Positions 33,741 through 44,275 of a DNA stretch of 64,000 nucleotides are shown here, piece by piece. The notes under the pieces were generated by a model, which was not told the origin of the DNA, searched no databases, and saw only the letters and a list, made by a program, of their open reading frames with translations. The stretch is from contig JACTVC010000014.1 of the NCBI GenBank assembly GCA_018417955.1, positions 372,001-436,000 of the forward strand, in the 5' to 3' direction. A program made the translations under genes and the position numbers. How positions within the stretch are numbered: the stretch's first letter is position 1; each line of letters opens with the position of its first letter. This DNA comes from Laccaria trichodermophora (Eukaryota > Basidiomycota > Agaricomycetes > Agaricales > Hydnangiaceae).

Positions 33741-35660
33741 GGCTGCGACAAAGAAAGGGAGCTAGCGGAAGCTACTCAGAGAGCAGCAAAGGCACGGGAA
33801 GGGCCTAGATCCATCAACACAGGGTTGAAACGGAAGCTTGATACTCCACTTATAGATGTACCTCGCTTCCGACGTCGTTATGTATGGTCCAACTCAACCA
33901 ATAAACATCTCTCTCCTGCTGCCCTTTACACTGAAGTTGCTCCCCCTCTTCCCTCGCCACCTGCTCATCTTCTGCATGATCCAAAAATTCAAGCAACACT
34001 GCTCGCTATGCGAAATCATATCAAAGTTGAAACTCCCTTCAACGTTGACAAACTCGAGTCAATGCTAGCTGACCATCCAAATCAACCCTTCGTCCAATCA
34101 GTCATGACAGGCCTCCAAGAAGGATTTTGGCCTCTCGATGACGGAGACTGGAAAATTGAACTCGAGGAGGTCATTGACAACTACTCTACAGATGAAGGGG
34201 ACCTCGACGCTATCTGCGCCTTTCGCGATAAGGAGAGGTCTGCTGGGCACTGGTCTGATGACCTCTCACACTCTGAACTCTTACCTGGGATGAAGATATC
34301 CCCCATGTTTGTTGTTTGGCAGAACGGCAAAGCTCGTGTCGTCACTGACCACTCAGGTTCTGGGATAAACGATGGCATTCCCAAGTCTGAAGCCAAAGTC
34401 TGCTATGATGACATGCATCCCTTTGGCCAAGCTCTTCGCGACGCCCAGAAAGACAACCCAGGCCATCGCATCGTGACTTTCAAATCAGATGTTGTGTCTG
34501 CATTCCTCAACCTGTCGGCTCACCCTCTTTGGCAACTGCGTCAAGTTGTTGTGGTCAAGGGAAAATTGTACATTGTTCGGCGTCTGGTTTTTGGCAACTG
34601 TGCTTCTCCACGTTGCTGGTGCACTGTATCAGGTCTTCTGTGCTGGCTGGCCATCCGCAAGTTGGGAATCCTCAGCCTCCATGTCTACATGGACGACTTC
34701 TTTGGCTGGGATTTTGAAGATAACTTAATCATGTACCATGGGAAGCTCAGACCTCATCAACAAGTTCAACTCCTCTTATTCTGGGAAGCAATTCAATGTC
34801 CCTTTGAAGATAAAAAACAGGAACATGGAAGCCCTTTGAAGATAATTGGATTCTGGGTTGATGCAAACCAGGGTTCTCTTTCTCTACCTCCATCTTCCCT
34901 TGTTGATATTGTTGACAAAATTAAAGCCTTCCTAGCTACACCCAACTGCAAACCTACTCTCCGAGAATGGCAACGCCTTGCAGGACACCTCAACTGGCTT
35001 CTCAATGTCTTACCATGGGCTCGTCCTGCACTCACAGCTTTATACCACAAGACCAGTGGTAAAACTCGCCCTCTTGGCGCCATGCACCTCAATGCAGAAG
35101 TGACCTCTGACCTCACCTGGCTCACCTCCATCATCCCACGATCTGTCGGTGTTCGCTTCCTTGATGATGGTATTTGGGATGACTCCGCTGCAGATCTTGA
35201 AGTCTGGACTGATGCTAGCCTCACCCTTGGCATGTCTTTTGTGTATGGGAATCAGGGCTTCATGTACGGGCTCAAGGAATGCCCTCCTGGCTTGAAGATT
35301 GACATATTCTTCTTAGAGCTGGTGGCTATCATGTCTGCAATCCACCATGTCGCCTCTTTCCCCTCACCTCCTCATCACCTCCTCATTCACACTGATAGTC
35401 TAGACTCAGTGTCTGTCTTCAACACCTTGCGTGTCTCGGAAGCGCTACACAACAGCCCTCTCATGGCTGTTGCAGGCATCATCATTCAATCAGGCATTGA
35501 CCTTTGTGTCAGACACATTCCTGGTAAGCTCAACATTCGTGCTGACCTCCTCTCACATCTTTTGCTCAATGAGTATCATGCAAAATTCCCTCTTGACTGC
35601 GTCCGCCTCTTCTCCCCACCAAGGGACCTTCTGCCGGTGCGATGGAGGGGGTGCTTTTGA
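33741..35660 (+). CDS. Reverse transcriptase-RNase H of DIRS-like element
   Basis: The frame is open from 33,741 (ERELAEATQRAAKARERP...) to 35,660. There is no ATG until about 34,009, so the true start is probably lost in the upstream rearrangement. RT blocks: LPGMKISPMFVVWQNGKARVV (about 34,281), catalytic Asp in TFKSDVVSAFLNLS (about 34,478), LVFGNCASPRC (about 34,585), and catalytic YMDDFFG (about 34,685). The RNase H part has Asp in EVWTDASLTLGMSF (about 35,200), Glu in LELVAIMSAIHH (about 35,316), Asp in LLIHTDSLDS (about 35,382) and the final HIPGKLNIRADLLS (about 35,516). All key residues are present, so the domain looks intact. It overlaps the recombinase frame by 19 bp in a different frame. 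Confidence 0.8.
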   Translation, partial: GCDKERELAEATQRAAKAREGPRSINTGLKRKLDTPLIDVPRFRRRYVWSNSTNKHLSPAALYTEVAPPLPSPPAHLLHDPKIQATLLAMRNHIKVETPFNVDKLESMLADHPNQPFVQSVMTGLQEGFWPLDDGDWKIELEEVIDNYSTDEGDLDAICAFRDKERSAGHWSDDLSHSELLPGMKISPMFVVWQNGKARVVTDHSGSGINDGIPKSEAKVCYDDMHPFGQALRDAQKDNPGHRIVTFKSDVVSAFLNLSAHPLWQLRQVVVVKGKLYIVRRLVFGNCASPRCWCTVSGLLCWLAIRKLGILSLHVYMDDFFGWDFEDNLIMYHGKLRPHQQVQLLLFWEAIQCPFEDKKQEHGSPLKIIGFWVDANQGSLSLPPSSLVDIVDKIKAFLATPNCKPTLREWQRLAGHLNWLLNVLPWARPALTALYHKTSGKTRPLGAMHLNAEVTSDLTWLTSIIPRSVGVRFLDDGIWDDSAADLEVWTDASLTLGMSFVYGNQGFMYGLKECPPGLKIDIFFLELVAIMSAIHHVASFPSPPHHLLIHTDSLDSVSVFNTLRVSEALHNSPLMAVAGIIIQSGIDLCVRHIPGKLNIRADLLSHLLLNEYHAKFPLDCVRLFSPPRDLLPVRWRGCF

Positions 35661-36652
35661 GCGCCCTGGGTGGGTCCAGAGCCTCGCGCCGGACTCGCCC
35701 ACCAATGAAGCTGTCAGATCTTGATGATCGCATGCTTCACCTTCAGGCTAATGCTATTGAAAAATCAACAGTCAAGGGTTATGCAACAGGAGCTCGTGAC
35801 TACATCACTTTCTGCATGTCCCATCATCTGTCCATTGAACCCACTCCCGAAACATTGGCTCATTACGTCGCCTACACCTCTCAATTCATCACTTCCACTC
35901 CAAAATATCTTTCAGGAGTCAGACATTTTCTGTCAGATATATATCCTGATTTTGACAAAAACCGTGCTCACCCACTGGTCACCACAACCATTCGAGGCTC
36001 CAAGAAAATTCGCACTGACCCAATTCGTTGTAAGTTGCCCTTGCGTCCTGCTCATTTACAGACCTTCCTACATATCGCCCATGCCTCACGGTCCTATGAT
36101 GACCTTCTCTTCGCCACCATCATGTGTTGCCTTTTCTATGCCTGCCACTGCTCTGGAGAGTTAATCCAAAAGAACTCAAAAGACCTCTTCGACTGGCGAA
36201 AAATTATCAAGCGCTCCTCCCTCACCTTTGCTCATGGTTGTGCCCAGTATCACCTTCCTTATCACAAGGGAGGTCCATTTTACCATGGTACTGACATCCT
36301 GTTTTCACATCAGGAGGTAGCCAACCCCGTCGCACTTCTCCATGAATACGTCGACCGATGTGACTCTGTTCATGGCACCCGCCTTGCTCTTTTTCTACAA
36401 GAAGATGGTTCACATCCCACCCGTTCATGGTTTGATGCTCGGTTCTTTGCAATACTCAGCTGTGAATTTGGTGGGCACTCTCCTCGTGCAGGTGGCACCA
36501 CATTCTATGCCAGTCTCGGCCTCCCTGAAGATATCATTCAAGCTATCGGTCGCTGGTCTTCTCAAGCATGGAAGATCTACATCAGAGACAACCCCACTGT
36601 TCGTGCTGAGCAGCAGCTGGCCGCCATCGGACTTCGTCTACGACGGCAATAA
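35642..36652 (+). pseudogene. Tyrosine recombinase of DIRS-like element, catalytic Arg lost
   Basis: In this group of elements the recombinase integrates the circular cDNA without duplicating the target. The frame is full length (336 codons). An N-terminal SAM-like core-binding part (STVKGYATGARDYITFC...LAHYVAYTS) precedes the catalytic part, which contains the HxxR box (GHSPRAGG, about 36,474) and the nucleophilic Tyr in WSSQAWKIYIRDNP (about 36,554-36,595). The first catalytic Arg, expected in an R-x-G-E-L box, is Cys here: YACHCSGEL with TGC in place of CGC (about 36,150). That change alone should inactivate the enzyme. It follows RT with a short overlap. Confidence 0.75.
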
Positions 36653-36823
36653 CAAATTTTCTACGCTTCCTGCCTCCATCATTTCTCACCACCACCACCC
36701 CACAACAACATCCACACCTCTTCATTAGCATACGCTCCCCAGCCTCAAAAATTTTGGGGTCCACCTTAGCGGCCCCTTGTTGCTGCTATCACCCTGTGAT
36801 CACCCTTCATTTGAACAGCGCAG

Positions 36824-38140
36824 CACTGTAGCTTCCCGAATCTGTTTGAATTATATTCTGAAGTGCTCCTGTTATGGAGATATGAGGTAAAGGAATTTCA
36901 AAAGTGTTGTGTTTTTTTTTGTTTTTGTGTTTTTCTCCATGAAAACAAAACCAAACAACATGATTTCAGTATATTTAGAAAGCTAAAAGAAAGGGCTACA
37001 ATTATTGTATTGTGGGAAAAATGACCAAAAAAGGAAGGTGCATGCCCTAGAAAAGAAATTGACACTGACAGACTATAAGAGTCTACCATAGACTACCAAA
37101 AAGTCAGACATAGACTACAAAGTTTACTAATAGACTACAAAAGACTACAAAAGTCGGACTTAGACTACAAAGTTTACTGATAGACTACAAAAGTCAGATT
37201 TAGACTACAAATTTTACTGATAAACTACAAAAGACTACAAAAGTCGAGTTTACTGATAGACTACAAAAGTTGGACTGAGACTACAAAGTTTACTGATACA
37301 ATACAAAAGACTACAAAAGTCAGACATAGACTACAAAGTTTACTGATAGACTACAAAAGTCAGACTTAGACTACAATAGCTTGGACTTAGACTACAAAGT
37401 TAGGGTTAGGGTTAAAAGCATATCAGACTACAAAGTTTGTAGTGTCTGCTTTTCATCATTACAAAATTTTGTAGTGTTCATTTTTTCCTTAGAAAGGTTT
37501 GTAGTGTCTGCCTTTTGGGACTACAAAAGTTTGGTGTGCACTTTTCCATTTGAAAAGTTTGTAGTCTCCACTTTTTGAGACTACAAAGTGTGTGCATTTT
37601 CATTAGAAAAGTTTGCAGTGTGCACTTTTTCATTAAAAAAGTTTGTAGTGTCCGCTTTTTGAGACTACAAAAGTTTGTAGTGTGCGCTTTTTCATCAGAA
37701 AAGTTTGTAGTGTCCGCTTTTTGAGACTACAAAGGTTTGTAGTGTGCGCTTTTTCATCAATAAAGTTTGTAGTGTGCGCTTTTTCAGGAGAAAAGTTTGT
37801 AGTGTCTGCTTTTTGAGACTACAAAAGTTTGTAGTTGACATGTAGTTTATGGTGTCCTTGGCTCTGTCTAGGTTATGGGGATGAGGTTGAAGGATTAACA
37901 TCATCTTACTTACATATTGCCAGTTCTGCTGCATTAGTTTTTGACATCATGCACAAGCTGTCTTTTACATCAGGAAAGGCAATCCACCTACTGTCCTATT
38001 TCAAAACATAATTATTGTAAGTTCATGTGGGGATATGGCTGAAGGATTGACATGACTTTACATATTGCTATTGCCACATCACCACTTTTTAACATTATGA
38101 CCAAGTTGCCTTTCACATCAGGACAGGCTATTCTCTGCTG
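36824..38140. repeat. Left inner arm of palindrome with ACTACAAA and GTTTGTAGTG minisatellites
   Basis: After about 200 bp of unique sequence comes an array of TAGACTACAAAGTTTACTGA and ACTACAAAAGTCAGACT units (37,080-37,400). Two and a half telomere-type TTAGGG units follow (37,400-37,414). Then comes an array of GTTTGTAGTGTGCGCTTTTT units (37,430-37,840), then unique sequence to the centre. The mirror image is at 39,538-38,160. Confidence 0.85.
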
Positions 38141-38159
38141 TCACAGATGAATGGCCTCT

Positions 38160-39538
38160 TCTAGCTTGAAAGCAAACTTGGGCATGATGTGAAAAAGTGA
38201 TGATGCAGCAATTGCAATATGTGAGGTCAGGTCAATTCTTCAGCCATATACCCATGACCTTATAACTATGTTTTGAGATAGGACAGAACAGTAGTTATCA
38301 ATATGAAGGCATAAAGTAGCCTTTCCTAATGTGAAAGACAGCTTGTGCATGATGTCAAAAACTAATGCAGCAGAACTGGCAATATGTAAGTAAGATGATG
38401 TTAATCCTTCAACCTCATCCCCATAACCTAGACAGAGCCAAGGACACCATAAACTACATGTCAACTACAAACTTTTGTAGTCTCAAAAAGCAGACACTAC
38501 AAACTTTTCTCCTGAAAAAGCGCACACTACAAACTTTATTGATGAAAAAGCGCACACTACAAACCTTTGTAGTCTCAAAAAGCGGACACTACAAACTTTT
38601 CTGATGAAAAAGCGCACACTACAAACCTTTGTAGTCTCAAAAAGCGGACACTACAAACTTTTCTGATGAAAAAGCGCACACTACAAACTTTTGTAGTCTC
38701 AAAAAGCGGACACTACAAACTTTTTTAATGAAAAAGTGCACACTGCAAACTTTTCTAATGAAAATGCACACACTTTGTAGTCTCAAAAAGTGGAGACTAC
38801 AAACTTTTCAAATGGAAAAGTGCACACCAAACTTTTGTAGTCCCAAAAGGCAGACACTACAAACCTTTCTAAGGAAAAAATGAACACTACAAAATTTTGT
38901 AATGATGAAAAGCAGACACTACAAACTTTGTAGTCTGATATGCTTTTAACCCTAACCCTAACTTTGTAGTCTAAGTCCAAGCTATTGTAGTCTAAGTCTG
39001 ACTTTTGTAGTCTATCAGTAAACTTTGTAGTCTATGTCTGACTTTTGTAGTCTTTTGTATTGTATCAGTAAACTTTGTAGTCTCAGTCCAACTTTTGTAG
39101 TCTATCAGTAAACTCGACTTTTGTAGTCTTTTGTAGTTTATCAGTAAAATTTGTAGTCTAAATCTGACTTTTGTAGTCTATCAGTAAACTTTGTAGTCTA
39201 AGTCCGACTTTTGTAGTCTTTTGTAGTCTATTAGTAAACTTTGTAGTCTATGTCTGACTTTTTGGTAGTCTATGGTAGACTCTTATAGTCTGTCAGTGTC
39301 AATTTCTTTTCTAGGGCATGCACCTTCCTTTTTTGGTCATTTTTCCCACAATACAATAATTGTAGCCCTTTCTTTTAGCTTTCTAAATATACTGAAATCA
39401 TGTTGTTTGGTTTTGTTTTCATGGAGAAAAACACAAAAAACAAAAAAAAACACAACACTTTTGAAATTCCTTTACCTCATATCTCCATAACAGGAGCACT
39501 TCAGAATATAATTCAAACAGATTCGGGAAGCTACAGTG
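38160..39538. repeat. Right inner arm of palindrome
   Basis: This is the reverse complement of the left inner arm, near-identical over 38,330-39,538, with one additional 62-bp block (AAAAAGCGGACACTACAAAC-type) at about 38,600-38,700. Toward the centre (38,160-38,320) the two sides are still alignable but clearly diverged, so the two-arm identity is not a simple uniform copy. Confidence 0.85.
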
Positions 39539-39764
39539 TAGGGCTACAACTTTGGTTTTTGACCATTTTTGGTAATTGGTCATGTGACCATCATCCCAAC
39601 ATCCCATTACATGGACCCTGATAGGTAACAACATTCTCCTCTTATTGGTCAAACCAGGTGATGTTTCCTCTTTGGGATGGACTGTGAAGTGGACCCTGAA
39701 GGCAGTGCCTGATGTTCTGTGCACCATTCATATCTTTTTCCAATTTTTTTTGCTATGATGCTAG

Positions 39765-40440
39765 GCAGAAATGAAATACCTAAATATTGCAATGAAAAAT
39801 GATGCTAGGCAGGAACGCAATACCAAAATATCACAATGAAACAGAAATGAAATACCAAAATATCGCAATGAAACAGAAATGAAATACTCAAAATATCGCA
39901 ATGAAAAATGATGCTAGGCAGGAATGAAATACCAAAAATATTGCAATGAAAAATGATGCCAGGCAGGAATGAAATACCCAAAACATTGCAATGAAACAGA
40001 AATGAAATACCCAAAATATCGCAATGAAACAGAAATGAAATACCTAAATATTGCAATGAAAAATGATGCTAGGCAGGAATGAAATACTAAAAATATTGCA
40101 ATGAAACAGAAATGAAATACCAAAATATGTCAATGAAACAGAAATGAAATACTCAAAATATCGCAATGAAACAGAAATGAAATACCAAAAATGTTGCAAT
40201 GAAACAGAAATGAAATACCTAAATATTGTAATGAAAAATGATGCCAGGCAGGCATGAAATACCAAAAATATCGCAATGAAACAGAAATGAAATACCCAAA
40301 ATATTGCAATGAAACAGAAATGAAATACTCAAAATATCACAATGAAACAGAAATAAAATACCAAAATTTCGCAATGAAACAGAAATGAAATACCAAAAAT
40401 CTCACAATGAAACAGAAATGAAATATCAACAATATCACAA
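39765..40440. repeat. Right outer-arm minisatellite (~30-bp unit)
   Basis: Reverse-complement partner of the array at 26,400-27,235, with units such as GAAATACCAAAAATATCGC and AATGAAACAGAAAT. It has about five fewer units than the left arm, so array length changes independently on the two sides. Confidence 0.85.
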
Positions 40441-40671
40441 TGAAAAATTGTCCTGGGCAGAAATGAAATAAAGTGGGGAAAAAAAATGAAATGAAATCCT
40501 GGGGAGGAATGAAATAGAAATTAAATTGCAATGATATAAAGCCTTGGGAAGAAATGAGATGCATTTCATAAGGTTTGCCTTATGTATTTCATTTCATAAA
40601 AAGCTAGGCAATGATCAAATCGCTGTGCAGGTAATTGACTGTAGTTTATCATAAAAGTGGTAGGGACCACT

Positions 40672-41020
40672 TGTCTTCAGACCATAGGTGGCATGCCTCC
40701 TCTAAATCGTATATGATAAGGCTGGTGCACGCAATGTCGGATTCCTCAAATTCTTCATCAGTCTGTCGCATTGCGTTCTGGGCTAATTGAAGCTGGAGGA
40801 GGGCAAAGTCATCTGAGATATCCATACTTGGTCCAACGGAGTCGGGAGATCCAAGACGAGATTCATAATGCCAAAAAAAATATTGATTGTGCATGTGTTG
40901 CAAGGCTTATGGTTTAGAAAGATTTGTATACATATTTTCAAAGTCTGCCCATCAAACATTTAGAATTTAATCTAGGTTTTCAGACCTTATGGGAAGTCAT
41001 CCAATGTTTCATATTTACAT
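40672..41020. other. Flank between foldback element and Tc1-like gene
   Basis: A minus-strand frame (40,903-40,690: SMDISDDFALLQLQLAQNAM, acidic) may be a fragment of a coding sequence, but it is too short to assign. Nothing else is seen. Confidence 0.3.
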
Positions 41021-42213
41021 TCAAAAATATCTGCAATCATGGAACCAACCCCTAGCTTTATCGGATGTCACAGTTGAAAAAACGGCTTCCCAGAGGAGGG
41101 CATAGGGGTCGCATGTTGCCTCTCCAGATAGCTCACCTCATGCATAATCACGATTGGCTCGGATCCACACCTTAATGGCAGAAAAGGCCTCCTCTATTGG
41201 ATTGAAGTCAGGGGAATAAGCTGGGAGAAATACAAGCCACATGCCTCTGGTAGAGTTGAATTAATATGTGTGTATCTCAACCTTCACCCACACTACATAC
41301 CAGGCTTCAACCATTTCTCTCAATTGCTCTGATTTGTGAATGCTCGCATTGTCCATGATAATAACTGAGTTAGGAGCAGGGAATGGATTCATATTGTCCA
41401 GAAGACCATCAACAAACTGGTTAAAAAGTTCTGAGTTGTATGAACGATCTATGATGTCAAGGTGCAAGATGCCACTGAGCGAGAGAGTGGGAAGAATGGA
41501 ATATCTTGAAGAAGTCTGTGAGTAAAGGGCAAGCCGAAATTTTTGATGTTCACTTACCACTTCCTGTGTATGAAATAATCATGACGGCGTGCCCAGGTTC
41601 CAATTGGAGACCACACATAACCGCGCTTGGTGGTGTTATGGTTGCATGCAGACTCATCAAGAAAAACCAGTTGTTCTGGTTGGTAATTCTCTGCAATTCG
41701 TATTTGATATTCTGTGTGTCGATCTTCATTGCGTTCCAGAGCTAGGCACATCACCTGTGTAAGTATGTTTCAGTTCCATGATATCAAGAAACATGAAGTT
41801 ATGTGATACCTTTTTGCATACAAACCCTTGTCACTTGAGTGTCTCCCTAATTGTCCAATCTGATACACACTCCATGGGCCTCTTGAAGCTCAAACTGTAA
41901 CTCTGAGATGTAGAGGTCTGGCGTTCGTTCAATTAGTCCCTCGAGGAACTTGATTGATACTGTGAACAAATTGATTTCAATGTTTGTGGGTAAAGCTTAC
42001 TGATGCATCCAAAGCATTCAATAGCCTTGGCCAGCCAGCCTGGTATGGAACTCAGACAACTGAGCCTGTAGTTCGTGAAAGATGGAGGACTTGATTGACG
42101 GTCCAATGACTGATGCCCATCACATGTGCGATGCCACTTGACCGCATGCGAGCTGACATGTAGACGAGCTGCTCTTTCACAGGCTTTGGGATATGTCGAC
42201 GATTGCCTGGCAT
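41021..42213 (-). pseudogene. Tc1-like DDE transposase, decayed
   Basis: The reading starts at ATG 42,213 (MPGNRRHIPKPVKEQLVYMS) with an HTH-like N-terminus SGIAHVMGISHWTVNQVLHL, then TGA near 42,050. After a gap come EQLVFLDESACNH (first Asp, about 41,665), TKRGYVWSPIGTWARR, an intron (about 41,557-41,513), LPTLSLSGILHLDIIDRSYN, SVIIMDNASIHKS (second Asp, about 41,350), another intron (about 41,289-41,245), and AYSPDFNPIEEAFSAIKVW (Glu, about 41,195). A TGA at 41,140-41,138 precedes a tail that still aligns as coding (GELSGEATCDPYALLWEAVF) to a natural stop at 41,023. The catalytic triad is kept, but at least two nonsense changes break the frame. No terminal inverted repeats were identified. 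Confidence 0.75.
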
Positions 42214-42849
42214 GATGTACGGGAGGGTAAGGAATGATTAATGGTTGCTTGCCGTAGGCTCGTCATGGTACATAAGTTCTTGAGCCTATTTGGGTTGTTT
42301 GTCCCTACTCCACTGCTCCAAAACTAAACAAAAACGAGCTCTTTACACTCCCCCACCTATTCCTACTGGACTCCTGGAATCCTACTGGACTGGACTAGGA
42401 CTGGGACAATTTTCATGTTGGCTGATCACCATACAAATTTTGTCTCCCAGTCCTAGTGGAGTCCTAGTAAATTCCTACTGGAATGATCCCAAATCACAAG
42501 GAATTATGGATTCCAATGGAATGGGTATAGTGGAGTCCAGTACAAGGAGTCCAGTAGGAGTCCAGTAGGAATCCAGTAGGAATTTCCGAGTACCAGGAGT
42601 CCAGTAGGACCACAGTTTGTCACTGTTATTGTCATTAATATAATATAAAAATAAAAGTACAACATCGGAAATCAAACGCTTGACCTTAGCATCAAGGTGC
42701 CACAATTAAGGGAAGCACTCAAACACCTGGACCATGAAAGCTTTACTATAGATCTGTACTTTAATCTACACATACCTACAGCTCAGCTGCTTTCCCAGAA
42801 TGAACGTCGGCAAATTCCGTTCGTGGAAATTCTGCACAAACCCTCGACC

Positions 42850-43560
42850 CACTCTTCCTCGCAACCACCACCATCGACAATGCATCGACAACCACCGCCC
42901 ACCACCCACTGCTTCCACCATGCCTGCCAACGCACACTCCACAAAGCCATGACAACCCCCCAGCAGCTGCAAAGATGCGAAGGAACAAGAACAACGCCCA
43001 CCCAACAATGCCAAATGCCAGCACACGCGAATGGACAGAGGTGCTGACAGCGAGCTCAGGTGAGCTCGCTACCCTCTCCCCCCTTTATTTCTCACATAAA
43101 CCAGGTGTCACGTCAGTGACGTGGCACCAGACAACGAACGATGAACTGAAATTCATCATTTGTCGTCGTTTTTTTTTCTGCTAGACCACGAAACACCCAC
43201 AAATGACACCCTCCACCCACAAAAAACACCCATGGCCCACGAAGAACACCCACCAGCCCACAAACGACAACTGCCACCCACGAAAAATGCCCAGTGCCCA
43301 CAAATGACGACCGCCACCTACGAAAAACACCCAGCACCCATAAACAACCGCCGCCGCCCACAACAAACACCCAGCACCCACAAACGACAACTGCCACTGC
43401 CTACGAAAAATGCCCAGTGCCCACAGATGACGACCGCCGCTGCCTACGAAAAACACCCAGCACCCACAAACAACAGCCGCCTCCCACGAAAAACATCCAG
43501 CACCCCCAAACGACAACCACCACCCACGAAAAGCAGCCCACCCATGCCCACGGATGACAA
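42850..43560. repeat. CCACAAACGAC / ACGAAAAACACCCAGCACC minisatellite
   Basis: About ten imperfect units around CCCACAAACGACAACTGCC alternate with CACGAAAAACACCCAGCA. Both strands read as Pro/Thr/His-rich or Gly/Trp/Val-rich frames, as expected from composition. This array keeps many CpG sites. Confidence 0.7.
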
Positions 43561-44092
43561 GTGCTCACTTGTGATGAGCTCCTTTCACTCCCTTCCCCTC
43601 CCTGTCTCCTCTCTGTCCTCCCCCCCTCCCCCTCCATCACTCCCACCTCCCTTCCCTCCCTTTCCCTCCCTCTCCCTCCCCCTCCATCACTCCACCTCCC
43701 TTCCATCACTCCCACCTCCCTTCCCTCACCCTCCCTTCCCCTGCCTTCCCCCTCCCTCACCCTCCCCCCCTCATCATTCCCCACCACTTCCTCCCTCCCC
43801 CACCCTGACCACATTAGATTATTAAATACTTTTGTATATATTTGTGTATATAGTCATCAATATAATATCTATGTTTAAATGGAAGTTTGGTATGGAATTT
43901 TGAGGTGTTAAAAGGTCTGACTGACTTAATCAAAAATTGATAGAATGCATGATACTCCAGTAGGAGTCCAGTAGGAGTCCAGTAGGAATCCAACTGAAGG
44001 TTTGGATTTTTTTTGTCTAAGTTCAGTTGGAGTCCAGTTGGAGTCCAATAGGTGGAAAATGCCTTTTTTGGAAGAATTGTTAAAATCCAGTG

Positions 44093-44275
44093 GGAATCCT
44101 ACTGGAGTCCTGGAATCCTACTGGAGTCCTGGAATCCTACTGGAGTCCTGGAATCCTACTGGAGTCCTGGAATCCTACTGGAGTCCTGGAATCCTACTGG
44201 AGTCCTGGAATCCTACTGGAGTCCTGGAATCCTACTGGAGTCCTGGAATCCTACTGGAGTCCTGGAATCCAGTAG
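44093..44275. repeat. 19-bp tandem repeat derived from the TIR
   Basis: About nine near-identical copies of AATCCTACTGGAGTCCTGG lie just inside the right TIR. The unit is itself made of the two motifs of the TIR (TACTGGA and GGAGTCC), so the array probably arose by expansion of the terminus. Confidence 0.85.

Larger units (their letters stand above)
27445..36823 (+). mobile_element. DIRS/Ngaro-like tyrosine-recombinase retroelement nested in foldback arm
   Basis: Comparing the split left arm with the intact right arm places the insertion exactly: left-arm sequence stops at 27,444 and resumes at 36,824, with 7 bp of the intact arm (39,539-39,545) missing. The insert carries gag (28,057-29,310), RT-RNase H (33,741-35,660) and a tyrosine recombinase (35,642-36,652) in the order of DIRS-group elements, with no LTRs seen. 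The 4.4 kb between gag and RT is filled with other repeats, which suggests later nested insertions. CpG content is higher than in the surrounding arms. Confidence 0.8.
26218..40671. mobile_element. Giant foldback (palindromic) element, interrupted by a retroelement
   Basis: The ends are AGTGGTCCCTACCACT and its complement, and the whole sequence between them is an inverted repeat centred near 38,150. Outer arms are 26,218-27,444 and 39,546-40,671. Inner arms are 36,824 to about 38,140 and about 38,160-39,538. The left arm is split by a 9.4 kb retroelement, and without it the element would be about 5.1 kb. Inner arms are almost identical over more than 1 kb apart from one 62-bp expansion in the right arm. 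Outer arms differ in minisatellite copy number. A TTG at 26,215-26,217 and at 40,671-40,673 is a possible 3-bp target duplication. No transposase is encoded, so it is non-autonomous or of unknown mechanism. Confidence 0.8.

Noticed and set aside
37695..38604. Identical 79-codon frames on opposite strands at 37,695-37,934 and 38,365-38,604
   Set aside because: The identity only reflects the palindrome arms, and most of the peptide is encoded by the GTTTGTAGTG minisatellite.
37080..39290. Regular short repeats with spacers, superficially like a CRISPR array
   Set aside because: Units are contiguous minisatellites without unique equal-length spacers, there are no cas genes, and the genome is eukaryotic.
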